Shown here: piece by piece, positions 39,101-51,900 of the stretch
Position numbering within the stretch: position 1 is the first letter of the stretch
How the letters are laid out: each line of letters begins with the position of its first letter
Source of the DNA: Saccoglossus kowalevskii
Lineage: Eukaryota > Hemichordata > Enteropneusta > Harrimaniidae
NCBI RefSeq assembly: GCF_000003605.2
Contig: NW_003115749.1
Coordinates: forward strand, 38,466 to 102,465
Direction: 5' to 3'
Length of the DNA: 64,000 nucleotides
Translations under genes and position numbers: made by a program
Notes under the pieces: generated by a model
What the model saw: only the letters and a program-made list of their open reading frames with translations
Database searches by the model: none
What the model was told of the DNA's origin: nothing

Positions 39101-39303
39101 CCCTAAGATGTGTTGTACAGGCATTACTAGCCCTAATATGCGTTGTACAGGCATCACTAGCCCTAAGATGCGTTGTACAGGCATTACGAGCCCTAAGATG
39201 CGTTGTACAGGCATTACTAGCCGTAAGATGCGTTGTACAGGCATTACTGGCCCTAAGATGTGTTGTACAGGCATTACTGGCCCTAAGATGCGTTGTACAG
39301 GCA
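33167..39303 (+). repeat. Satellite block 10, six kilobases in register
   Basis: After two odd monomers near 33,167 (GCCCTAGATG, one base lost) and 33,221 (A10T), more than 200 monomers run without an indel to 39,303, where one A is lost (GGCATTCTGG). Contents include a C23T-to-T21A cassette at 34,326-34,445, T3A/T9C plus A10G at 36,606, a short N cassette with three instead of four A4G units at 37,566-37,805, and the second copy of the 19-monomer duplicated segment at 38,436-39,005. A run of nine C-type units lies at about 35,766-36,035. No gene is present. Confidence 0.94.
38436..39005 (+). repeat. Long-range duplicated 19-monomer segment, copy 2
   Basis: This is the partner of 11,367-11,936, about 27 kb away, identical in monomer order and in its rare variants. 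Upstream, the two copies are related but differ by a two-monomer change: this copy has the A28T, T, T, C lead also seen at about 9,640 and 19,327, while copy 1 does not. Downstream, both continue C, C, T, T and then diverge. Confidence 0.88.
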
Positions 39304-41047
39304 TTCTGGCCCTAAGATGCATTGTACAGGCATTACTGGCCCTAAGATGCGTTGTACAGGCATTACTAGCCCTAAGATGTGTTGTACAGGCATTACTAGC
39401 CCTAAGATGCGTTGTACAGGCATTACTAGCCCTAAGATGTGTTGTACAGGCATTACTAGCCCTAAGATGTGTTGTACAGGCATAACTAACCCTAAGATGT
39501 GTTGTACAGGCATTACTAGCCCTAAGATGCGTTGTACAGGCATTACTAGCCCTAAGATGCGCTGTACAGGCATTACTAGCCCTAAGATGTGTTGTACAGG
39601 CATTACTAGCCCTAAGATGCGTTGTACAGGCATTACTAGCCCTAAGATGCGTTGTACAGGCATTACTAGCCCTAATATGCGTTGTACAGGCATTACTAGC
39701 CCTAAGATGCGTTGTACAGGCATTACTAGCCCTAAGATGTGTTGAAAAGGCATTACTAGCCCTAAGATGCGTTGTACAGGCATTACTAGCCCTAAGATGC
39801 GTTGTACAGGCATTACTAGCCCTAAGATGCGTTGTACAGGCATTACTAGCCCTAAGATGTGTTGTACAGGCATTACTAGCCCTAAGATGTGTTGTACAGG
39901 CATTACTAGCCCTAAGATGTGTTGTATAGGCATTACTAGCCCTAAGATGTGTTGTATAGGCATTACTAGCCCTAAGATGTGTTGTACAGGCATTACTAGC
40001 CCTAAGATGCGTTGTACAGGCATTACTATCCCTAAGATGTGTTGAACAGGCATTACTAGCCCTAAGATGCGTTGTACAGGCATTACTAGCCCTAAGATGC
40101 GTTGTACAGGCATTACTAGCCCTAAGATGTGTTGTACAGGCATTACTAGCCCTAAGATGCGTTGTACAGGCATTACTAGCCCTAAGATGTGTTGTACAGG
40201 CATTACTAGCCCTAAGATGCGTTGTACAGGCATTACTAGCCCTAAGATGCGTTGTACAGGCATTACTAGCCCTAAGATGCGTTGTACAGGCATTACTAGC
40301 CCCAAGATGTGTTGTACAGGCATTACTAGCCCTAAGATGTGTTGTACAGGCATTACTAGCCCTAAGATGCGTTGTACAGGCATTACTAGCCCTAAGATGT
40401 GTTGTACAGGCATTACTAGCCCTAAGATGCGTTGTACAGGCATTACTAGCCCTAAGATGCGTTGTACAGGCATTACTAGCCCTAAGATGCGTTGTACAGG
40501 CATTACTAGCCCTAAGATGCGTTGTACAGGCATCACTAGCCCTAAGATGCGTTGTACAGGCATTACTAGCCCTAAGATGCGTTGTACAGGCATTACTGGC
40601 CCTAAGATGCGTTGTACAGGCATTACTGGCCCTAAGATGTGTTGTACAGGCATTACTGGCCCTAAGATGCGTTGTACAGGCATTACTGGCCCTAAGATGC
40701 GTTGTACAGGCATTACTGGCCCTAAGATGCGTTGTACAGGCATTACTAGCCCTAAGATGTGTTGTACAGGCATTACTAGCCCTAAGATGCGTTGTACAGG
40801 CATTACTAGCCCTAAGATGTGTTGTACAGGCATTACTAGCCCTAAGATGTGTTGTACAGGCATAACTAACCCTAAGATGTGTTGTACAGGCATTACTAGC
40901 CCTAAGATGCGTTGTACAGGCATTACTAGCCCTAAGATGTGTTGTACAGGCATTACTAGCCCTAATATGCGTTGTACAGGCATTACTAGCCCTAAGATGC
41001 GTTGTACAGGCATTACTAGCCCTAAGATGCGTTGTACAGGCATTACT
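39304..41047 (+). repeat. Satellite block 11, two N cassettes
   Basis: About 58 monomers. N cassettes lie at 39,246-39,514 (one base short) and 40,625-40,894. A C23T cassette at 39,905-40,054 has the C23T unit doubled in tandem, giving 150 instead of 120 bp. A T21A/C23A unit (GTTGAAAAGG) that lacks the usual G5T lies near 39,738. No gene is present. Confidence 0.93.
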
Positions 41048-41215
41048 AATCCCTAAAGATGTGTTGAACAGGCATTACTAGCCCTAAGATGCGTTGTACA
41101 GGCATTACTAGCCTAAGATGCGTTGTACAGGCATTACTAGTCTAAGATGTGTTGTACAGGCATTACTAGCCCTAAGATGTGTTGTACAGGCATTACTAGC
41201 CTAAGATGTGTTGTA
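41048..41215 (+). other. Indel cluster in the array
   Basis: Within about 160 bp there is an extra base in ACTAATCCC, an extra A in CTAAAGATG, and three losses of C (AGCCTAAG twice and AGTCTAAG once). The T21A unit at about 41,068 ends a cassette whose other units cannot be assigned cleanly because of the slips. Confidence 0.8.
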
Positions 41216-44200
41216 CAGGCATTACTAGCCCTAAGATGTGTTGTACAGGCATTACTAGCCCTAAGATGCGTTGTACAGGCATTACTAGCCCTAAGATGCG
41301 TTGTACAGGCATTACTAGCCCTAAGATGCGTTGTACAGGCATTACTAGCCCCAAGATGTGTTGTACAGGCATTACTAGCCCTAAGATGTGTTGTACAGGC
41401 ATTACTAGCCCTAAGATGCGTTGTACAGGCATTACTAGCCCTAAGATGTGTTGTACAGGCATTACTAGCCCTAAGATGCGTTGTACAGGCATTACTAGCC
41501 CTAAGATGCGTTGTACAGGCATTACTATCCCTAAGATGTGTTGAAAAGGCATTACTAGCCCTAAGATGCGTTGTACAGGCATTACTAGCCCTAAGATGTG
41601 TTGTACAGGCATTACTAGCCCTAAGATGCGTTGTACAGGCATTACTAGCCCTAAGATGCGTTGTACAGGCATTACTAGCCCTAAGATGTGTTGTACAGGC
41701 ATTACTAGCCCTAAGATGTGTTGTACAGGCATTACTAGCCCTAAGATGCGTTGTACAGGCATTACTGGCCCTAAGATGCGTTGTACAGGCATTACTAGCC
41801 CTAAGATGCGTTGTACAGGCATTACTAGCCCTAAGATGTGTTGTACAGGCATTACTAGCCCTAAGATGTGGTGTACAGGCATTACTAGCCCTAAGATGCG
41901 TTGTACAGGCATTACTAGCCCTAAGATGCGCTGTACAGGCATTACTATCCCTAAGATGCGTTGTACAGGCATTACTAGCCCTAAGATGCGTTGTACAGGC
42001 ATTACTAGCCCTAAGATGTGTTGTACAAGCATTACTAGCCCTAAGATGCGTTGTACAGGCATTACTAGCCCTAAGATGCGTTGTACAGGCATTACTAGCC
42101 CTAAGATGCGTTGTACAGGCATTACTAGCCCTAAGATGCGTTGTACAGGCATTACTAGCTCTAAGATGTGTTGTACAGGCATTACTAGCCCTAAGATGCG
42201 TTGTACAGGCATTACTAGCCCTAAGATGCGTTGTACAGGCATTACTGGCCCTAAGATTGTTGTACAGGCATTACTAGCCCTAAGATGCGTTGTACAGGCA
42301 TTACTGGCCCTAAGATGCGTTGTACAGGCATTACTAGCCCTAAGATGCGTTGTACAGGCATTACTAGCCCTAAGATGCGTTGTACAGGCATTACTAGCCC
42401 TAAGATGTGTTGTACAGGCATTACTAGCCCTAAGATGCGTTGTACAGGCATTACTAGCCCGAAGATGCGTTGTACAGGCATTACTAGCCCTAAGATGCGT
42501 TGTACAGGCATTACAAGCCCCAAGATGTGTTGTACAGGCATTACTAGCCCTGAGATGTGTTGTACAGGCATTACTAGCCCTAAGATGCGTTGTACAGGCA
42601 TTACTAGCCCTAAGATGCGTTGTACAGGCATTACTAGCCCTAAGATGCGTTGTACAGGCATTACTAGCCCTAAGATGCGTTGTACAGGCATCACTAGCCC
42701 TAAGATGCGTTATACAGGCATTACTAGCCCTAAGATGCGTTGTACAGGCATCACTAGCCCTAAGATGCGTTGTACAGGCATTACTAGCCCTAAGATGCGT
42801 TGTACAGGCATTACTAGCCCTAAGATGCGTTGTACAGGCATTACTGGCCCTAAGATGTGTTGTACAGGCATTACTGGCCCTAAGATGCGTTGTACAGGCA
42901 TTACTAGCCCTAAGATGCGTTGTACAGGCATTACTGGCCCTAAGATGTGTTGTACAGGCATTACTGGCCCTAAGATGCGTTGTACAGGCATTACTAGCCC
43001 TAAGATGCGTTGTACAGGCATTACTAGCCCTAAGATGCGTTGTACAGGCATTACTAGCCCTAAGATGCGTTGTACAGGCATTACTAGCCCTAAGATGTGT
43101 TGTATAGGCATTACTAGCCCTAAGATGTGTTGTACAGGCATTACTAGCCCTAAGATGCGTTGTACAGGCATTACTATCCCTAAGATGTGTTGAACAGGCA
43201 TTACTAGCCCTAAGATGCGTTGTACAGGCATTACTAGCCCTAAGATGCGTTGTACAGGCATTACTAGCCCTAAGATGTGTTGTACAGGCATTACTAGCCC
43301 TAAGATGTGTTGTACAGGCATTACTAGCCCTAAGATGTGTTGTACAGGCATTACTAGCCCTAAGATGTGTTGTACAGGCATTACTAGCCCTAAGATGCGT
43401 TGTACAGGCATTACTAGCCCGAAGATGCGTTGTACAGGCATTACTAGCCCTAAGATGCGTTGTACAGGCATTACTAGCCCCAAGATGTGTTGTACAGGCA
43501 TTACTAGCCCTAAGATGTGTTGTACAGGCATTACTAGCCCTAAGATGCGTTGTACAGGCATTACAAGCCCCAAGATGTGTTGTACAGGCATTACTAGCCC
43601 TGAGATGTGTTGTACAGGCATTACTAGCCCTAAGATGCGTTGTACAGGCATTACTAGCCCTAAGATGTGTTGTACAGGCATTACTAGCCCTAAGATGCGT
43701 TGTACAGGCATTACTAGCCCTAAGATGCGTTGTACAGGCATTACTAGCCCTAAGATGCGTTGTACAGGCATTACTAGCCCTAAGATGTGTTGTATAGGCA
43801 TTACTAGCCCTAAGATGTGTTGTACAGGCATTACTAGCCCTAAGATGCGTTGTACAGGCATTACTATCCCTAAGATGTGTTGAACAGGCATTACTAGCCC
43901 TAAGATGCGTTGTACAGGCATTACTAGCCCTAAGATGCGTTGTACAGGCATTACTAGCCCTAAGATGTGTTGTACAGGCATTACTAGCCCTAAGATGTGT
44001 TGTACAGGCATTACTAGCCCTAAGATGCGTTGTACAGGCATTACTAGCCCTAAGATGCGTTGTACAGGCATTACTAGCCCTAAGATGCGTTGTACAGGCA
44101 TTACTAGCCCTAAGATGCGTTGTACAGGCATCACTAGCCCTAAGATGCGTTGTACAGGCATTACTAGCCCTAAGATGCGTTGTACAGGCATCACTAGCCC

Positions 44201-44235
44201 TAAGATGCGTTGTACAGGCATTACTAGCCCTAAGA
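41216..44235 (+). repeat. Satellite block 12
   Basis: About 100 monomers with one base lost at about 42,257 (AAGATTGTTG). The second T18G unit lies at about 41,869, again followed by C, T18C, G5T, C, C, T. C23T-to-T21A cassettes lie at 43,083-43,202 and 43,773-43,892, exactly 690 bp (23 monomers) apart. T3A/T9C plus A10G pairs start at 42,513 and 43,563. One unit near 42,710 has TATACAGG (G20A). No gene is present. Confidence 0.94.
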
Positions 44236-44413
44236 TGCGTTTGTACAGGCATTACTAGCCCTAAGATGCGTTGTACAGGCATACTGAGCCCTAAGAATGT
44301 GTGTACAGGCATTACTGGGCCCTAAAGATGCGTTGTACAGGCATTACTGGCCTAAGATGCGTTGTACAGGCATTACTAGCCCTAAGATGCGTTGTACAGG
44401 CATTACTAGCCCT
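44236..44413 (+). other. Indel cluster in the array
   Basis: Register shifts at GTTTGTACA (about 44,241), GCATACTGAGCCC and AAGAATGTGTGTA (44,280-44,303), ACTGGGCCC with CTAAAG (44,316-44,329), ACTGGCCTAAG (44,347) and GTGTGTACA (44,420). All are one-base gains or losses in short runs. Confidence 0.8.
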
Positions 44414-47400
44414 AAGATGTGTGTACAGGCATTACTAGCCCTAAGATGTGTTGTACAGGCATTACTAGCCCTAAGATGCGTTGTACAGGCATTACTAGCC
44501 ATAAGATGCGTTGTACAGGCATTACTAGCCCTAAGATGCGTTGTACAGGCATTACTAGCCTTAAGATGCGTTGTACAGGCATTACTAGCTCTAAGATGTG
44601 TTGTACAGGCATTACTAGCCCTAAGATGCGTTGTACAGGCATTACTAGCCCTAAGATGCGTTGTACAGGCATTACTGGCCCTAAGATGCGTTGTACAGGC
44701 ATTACTAGCCCTAAGATGCGTTGTACAGGCATTACTGGCCCTAAGATGCGTTGTACAGGCATTACTAGCCCTAAGATGCGTTGTACAGGCATTACTACCC
44801 CTAAGATGTGTTGTACAGGCATTACTAGCCCTAAGATGTGTTGTACAGGCATTACTAGCCCTAAGATGCGTTGTACAGGCATTACTGGCCCTAAGATGCG
44901 TTGTACAGGCATTACTAGCCCTAAGATGCGTTGTACAGGCATTACTAGCCCTAAGATGTGTTGTACAGGCATTACTAGCCCTAAGATGTGTTGTACAGGC
45001 ATTACTAGCCCTAAGATGCGTTGTACAGGCATTACTAGCCCTAAGATGCATTGTACAGGCATTACTAGCCCTAAGATGCGTTGTACAGGCATTACTAGCC
45101 CTAAGATGCGTTGTACAGGCATTACTAGCCCTAAGATGCGTTGTACAGGCATTACAAGCCCCAAGATGTGTTGTACAGGCATTACTAGCCCTGAGATGTG
45201 TTGTACAGGCATTACTAGCCCTAAGATGCGTTGTACAGGCATTACTAGCCCTAAGATGCGTTGTACAGGCATTACTAGCCCTAAGATGTGTTGTACAGGC
45301 ATTACTAGCCCTAAGATGTGTTGTACAGGCATTACTAGCCCTAAGATGCGTTGTACAGGCATTACTATCCCTAAGATGTGTTGAACAGGCATTACTAGCC
45401 CTAAGATGCGTTGTACAGGCATTACTAGCCCTAAGATGCGTTGTACAGGCATTACTAGCCCTAAGATGTGTTGTACAGGCATTACTAGCCCTAAGATGTG
45501 TTGTACAGGCATTACTAGCCCTAAGATGTGTTGTACAGGCATTACTAGCCCTAAGATGTGTTGTACAGGCATTACTAGCCCTAAGATGCGTTGTACAGGC
45601 ATTACTAGCCCTAAGATGCGTTGTACAGGCATTACTAGCCCTAAGATGCGTTGTACAGGCATTACTAGCCCCAAGATGTGTTGTACAGGCATTACTAGCC
45701 CTAAGATGTGTTGTACAGGCATTACTAGCCCTAAGATGCGTTGTACAGGCATTACTAGCCCTAAGATGTGTTGTACAGGCATTACTAGCCCTAAGATGCG
45801 TTGTACAGGCATTACTAGCCCTAAGATGCGTTGTACAGGCATTACTAGCCCTAAGATGCGTTGTACAGGCATTACTATCCCTAAGATGTGTTGTACAGGC
45901 ATTACTAGCCCTAAGATGCGTTGTACAGGCATTACTAGCCCTAAGATGCGCTGTACAGGCATTACTATCCCTAAGATGCGTTGTACAGGCATTACTAGCC
46001 CTAAGATGCGTTGTACAGGCATTACTAGCCCTAAGATGCGTTGTACAGGCATTACTAGCCCTAAGATGCGTTGTACAGGCATTACTAGCCCCAAGATGTG
46101 TTGTACAGGCATTACTAGCCCTAAGATGTGTTGTACAGGCATTACTAGCCCTAAGATGCGTTGTACAGGCATTACTAGCCCTAAGATGTGTTGTACAGGC
46201 ATTACTAGCCCTAAGATGCGTTGTACAGGCATTACTAGCCCTAAGATGCGTTGTACAGGCATTACTAGCCCTTAGATGTGTTGTACAGGCATTACTATCC
46301 CTAAGATGTGTTGTACAGGCATTACTAGCCCTAAGATGCGTTGTACAGGCATTACTAGCCCTAAGATGCGCTGTACAGGCATTACTAGCCCTAAGATGCG
46401 TTGTACAGGCATTACTAGCCCTAAGATGCGTTGTACAGGCATTACTAGCCCTAAGATGCGTTGTACAGGCATTACTAGCCCTAAGATGCGTTGTACAGGC
46501 ATTACTAGCCCTAAGATGCGTTGTACAGGCATCACTAGCCCTAAGATGCGTTGTACAGGCATTACTAGCCCTAAGATGCGTTGTACAGGCATTACTAGCC
46601 CTAAGATGCGTTGTACAGGCATTACTGGCCCTAAGATGTGTTGTACAGGCATTACTGGCCCTAAGATGCGTTGTACAGGCATTACTGGCCCTAAGATGCG
46701 TTGTACAGGCATTACTGGCCCTAAGATGCGTTGTACAGGCATTACTAGCCCTAAGATGTGTTGTACAGGCATTACTAGCCCTAAGATGCGTTGTACAGGC
46801 ATTACTAGCCCTAAGATGTGTTGTACAGGCATTACTAGCCCTAAGATGTGTTGTACAGGCATAACTAACCCTAAGATGTGTTGTACAGGCATTACTAGCC
46901 CTAAGATGCGTTGTACAGGCATTACTAGCCCTAAGATGTGTTGTACAGGCATTACTAGCCCTAATATGCGTTGTACAGGCATTACTAGCCCTAAGATGCG
47001 TTGTACAGGCATTACTAGCCCTAAGATGCGTTGTACAGGCATTACTATCCCTAAGATGTGTTGAAAAGGCATTACTAGCCCTAAGATGCGTTGTACAGGC
47101 ATTACTAGCCCTAAGATGTGTTGTACAGGCATTACTAGCCCTAAGATGCGTTGTACAGGCATTACTAGCCCTAAGATGCGTTGTACAGGCATTACTAGCC
47201 CTAAGATGTGTTGTACAGGCATTACTAGCCCTAAGATGTGTTGTACAGGCATTACTAGCCCTAAGATGCGTTGTACAGGCATTACTGGCCCTAAGATGCG
47301 TTGTACAGGCATTACTAGCCCTAAGATGCGTTGTACAGGCATTACTAGCCCTAAGATGTGTTGTACAGGCATTACTAGCCCTAAGATGTGTTGTACAGGC

Positions 47401-48941
47401 ATTACTAGCCCTAAGATGCGTTGTACAGGCATTACTAGCCCTAAGATGCGTTGTACAGGCCTTACTAGCCCTAAGATGCGTTGTACAGGCATTACTAGCC
47501 CTAAGATGCGTTGTACAGGCATTACTAGCTCTAAGATGTGTTGTACAGGCATTACTAGCCCTAAGATGCGTTGTACAGGCATTACTAGCCCTAAGATGCG
47601 TTGTACAGGCATTACTGGCCCTAAGATGCGTTGTACAGGCATTACTAGCCCTAAGATGCGTTGTACAGGCATTACTGGCCCTAAGATGCGTTGTACAGGC
47701 ATTACTAGCCCTAAGATGCGTTGTACAGGCATTACTACCCCTAAGATGTGTTGTACAGGCATTACTAGCCCTAAGATGTGTTGTACAGGCATAACTAGCC
47801 CTAAGATGCGTTGTACAGGCATTACTAGCCCTAAGATGCGTTGTACAGGCATTACTAGCCCTAAGATGCGTTGTACAGGCATTACTAGCCCTAAGATGTG
47901 TTGTACAGGCATTACTAGCCCTAAGATGTGTTGTACAGGCATTACTAGCCCTAAGATGTGTTGTACAGGCATTACTAGCCCTAAGATGCGTTGTACAGGC
48001 ATTACTAGCCCTAAGGTGCGTTGTACAGGCATTACTGGCCCTAAGATGTGTTGTACAGGCATTACTAGCCCTAAGATGCGTTGTACAGGCATTACTGGCC
48101 CTAAGATGCGTTGTACAGGCATTACTAGCCCTTAGATGCGTTGTACAGGCATTACTAGCCCTAAGATGTGTTGTACAGGCATTACTAGCCCTAAGATGTG
48201 TTGTACAGGCATAACTAGCCCTAAGATGTGTTGTACAGGCATTACTAGCCCTAAGATGCGTTGTACAGGCATTACTAGCCCTAAGATGCGTTGTACAGGC
48301 ATTACTAGCCCTAAGATGCGTTGTACAGGCATTACTAGCCCTAAGATGTGTTGTACAGGCATTACTAGCCCTAAGATGTGTTGTACAGGCATTACTAGCC
48401 CTAAGATGCGTTGTACAGGCATTACTAGCCCTAAGATGTGTTGTACAGGCATTACTAGCCCTAAGATGCGTTGTACAGGCATTACTAGCCCTAAGATGTG
48501 TTGTACAGGCATTACTAGCCCTAAGATGCGTTGTACAGGCATAACTAGCCCTAAGATGTGTTGAACAGGCATTACTAGCCGTAAGATGCGTTGTACAGGC
48601 ATTACTAGCCCTAAGATGCGTTGTACAGGCATTTCTAGCCGTAAGATGCGTTGTACAGGCATTACTAGCCCTAAGATGTGTTGTACAGGCATTACTAGCC
48701 CTAAGATGTGTTGTACAGGCATTACTAGCCCTAAGATGTGTTGTACAGGCATTACTAGCCCTAAGATGCGTTGTACAGGCATTACTGGCCCTAAGATGCG
48801 TTGTACAGGCATTACTAGCCCTAAGATGCGTTGTACAGGCATTACTAGCCCTAAGATGCGTTGTACAGGCATTACTAGCCCTAAGATGTGTTGTACAGGC
48901 ATTACTAGCCCTAAGATGCGTTGTACAGGCATTACTAGCCC
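44414..48941 (+). repeat. Satellite block 13, 4.5 kb in register
   Basis: About 151 monomers of exactly 30 bp, closed by one extra base at about 48,942 (CCCTTAAG). It contains C7T-family cassettes from about 44,584 and 47,524, an N cassette at 46,624-46,893, a T3A/T9C plus A10G pair at 45,154, and two A10T units (CCCTTAGATG) at about 46,271 and 48,131. A T30A plus T21A ending at about 48,544-48,573 matches those at 601 and 8,457. No gene is present. Confidence 0.94.
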
Positions 48942-48942
48942 T

Positions 48943-51900
48943 TAAGATGCGTTGTACAGGCATTACTGGCCCTAAGATGCGTTGTACAGGCATTACAAGC
49001 CCCAAGATATGTTGTACAGGCATTACTAGCCCTGAGATGTGTTGTACAGGCATTACTAGCCCTAAGATGCGTTGTACAGGCATTACTAGCCCTAAGATGC
49101 GTTGTACAGGCATTACTAGCCCTAAGATGCGTTGTACAGGCATTACTAGCCCTAAGATGTGTTGTACAGGCATTACTAGCCCTAAGATGCGTTGTACAGG
49201 CATTACTAGCCCTAAGATGCGTTGTACAGGCATTACTAGCCCTAAGATGCGTTGTACAGGCATTACTAGCCCCAAGATGTGTTGTACAGGCATTACTAGC
49301 CCTGAGATGTGTTGTACAGGCATTACTAGCCCTAAGATGCGTTGTACAGGCATTACTAGCCCTGAGATGTGTTGTACAGGCATTACTAGCCCTAAGATGC
49401 GTTGTACAGGCATTACTAGCCCTGAGATGCGTTGTACAGGCATTACTAGCCCTGAGATGCGTTGTACAGGCATTACTAGCCCTAAGATGCGTTGTACAGG
49501 CATTACTAGCCCTTAGATGCGTTGTACAGGCATTACTAGCCCTAAGATGCGTTGTACAGGCATCACTAGCCCTAAGATGCGTTGTACAGGCATTACTAGC
49601 CCTAAGATGCGTTGTACAGGCATCACTAGCCCTAAGATGCGTTGTACAGGCATTACTAGCCCTAAGATGCGTTGTACAGGCATTACTAGCCCTAAGATGC
49701 GTTGTACAGGCATTACTGGCCCTAAGATGTGTTGTACAGGCATTACTGGCCCTAAGATGCGTTGTACAGGCATTACTAGCCCTAAGATGCGTTGTACAGG
49801 CATTACTAGCCCTAAGATGCGTTGTACAGGCATTACTAGCCCTAAGATGCGTTGTACAGGCATTACTACCCCTAAGATGTGTTGTACAGGCATTACTATC
49901 CCTAAGATGTGTTGTACAGGCATTACTATCCCTAAGATGTGTTGAACAGGCATTACTAGCCCTAAGATGCGTTGTACAGGCATTACTAGCCCTAAGATGC
50001 GTTGTACAGGCATTACTAGCCCTAAGATGTGTTGTACAGGCATTACTAGCCCTGAGATGTGTTGTACAGGCATTACTAGCCCTAAGATGCGTTGTACAGG
50101 CATTACTAGCCCTAAGATGTGTTGTACAGGCATTACTAGCCCTAAGATGTGTTGTACAGGCATTACTAGCCCTAAGATGCGTTGTACAGGCATTACTGGC
50201 CCTAAGATGCGTTGTACAGGCATTACTAGCCCTAAGATGCGTTGTACAGGCATTACTAGCCCTAAGATGTGTTGTACAGGCATTACTAGCCCTAAGATGC
50301 GTTGTACAGGCATTACTAGCCCTAAGATGCGTTGTACAGGCATTACTAGCCCTAAGATGCGTTGTACAGGCATTACAAGCCCCAAGATGTGTTGTACAGG
50401 CATTACTAGCCCTGAGATGTGTTGTACAGGCATTACTAGCCCTAAGATGCGTTGTACAGGCATTACTAGCCCTAAGATGTGTTGTACAGGCATTACTAGC
50501 CCTAAGATGCGTTGTACAGGCATTACTAGCCCTAAGATGCGTTGTACAGGCATTACTAGCCCTAAGATGCGTTGTACAGGCATTACTAGCCCTAAGATGC
50601 GTTGTACAGGCATCACTAGCCCTAAGATGCGTTGTACAGGCATTACTAGCCCTAAGATGCGTTGTACAGGCATCACTAGCCCTAAGATGCGTTGTACAGG
50701 CATTACTAGCCCTAAGATGCGTTGTACAGGCATTACTAGCCCTAAGATGCGTTGTACAGGCATTACTGGCCCTAAGATGTGTTGTACAGGCATTACTGGC
50801 CCTAAGATGCGTTGTACAGGCATTACTAGCCCTAAGATGCGTTGTACAGGCATTACTAGCCCTAAGATGCGTTGTACAGGCATTACTAGCCCTAAGATGC
50901 GTTGTACAGGCATTACTAGCCCTAAGATGTGTTGTACAGGCATTACTAGCCCTAAGATGTGTTGTATAGGCATTACTAGCCCTAAGATGCGTTGTACAGG
51001 CATTACTAGCCCTAAGATGCGTTGTACAGGCATTACTAGCCCTAAGATGTGTTGTACAGGCATTACTAGCCCTAAGATGTGTTGTACAGGCATTACTAGC
51101 CCTAAGATGCGTTGTACAGGCATTACTAGCCCTAAGATGTGTTGTACAGGCATTACTAGCCCTAAGATGTGTTGTACAGGCATTACTAGCCCTAAGATGC
51201 GTTGTACAGGCATTACTGGCCCTAAGATGCGTTGTACAGGCATTACTAGCCCTAAGATGCGTTGTACAGGCATTACTAGCCCTAAGATGTGTTGTACAGG
51301 CATTACTAGCCCTAAGATGTGTTGTACAGGCATTACTAGCCCTAAGATGCGTTGTACAGGCATTACTAGCCCTAAGATGCGTTGTACAGGCATTACTAGC
51401 CCTAAGATGCGTTGTACAGGCATTACAAGCCCCAAGATGTGTTGTACAGGCATTACTAGCCCTGAGATGTGTTGTACAGGCATTACTAGCCCTAAGATGC
51501 GTTGTACAGGCATTACTCGCCCTAAGATGTGTTGTACAGGCATTACTAGCCCTAAGATGCGTTGTACAGGCATTACTAGCTCTAAGATGTGTTGTACAGG
51601 CATTACTAGCCCTAAGATGCGTTGTACAGGCATTACTAGCCCTAAGATGCGTTGTACAGGCATTACTGGCCCTAAGATGTGTTGTACAGGCATTACTAGC
51701 CCTAAGATGCGTTGTACAGGCATTACTGGCCCTAAGATGCGTTGTACAGGCATTACTACCCCTAAGATGTGTTGTACAGGCATTACTAGCCCTAAGATGT
51801 GTTGTACAGGCATTACTATCCCTAAGATGTGTTGAACAGGCATTACTAGCCTTAAGATGCGTTGTACAGGCATTACTAGCCCTAAGATGTGTTGTACAGG

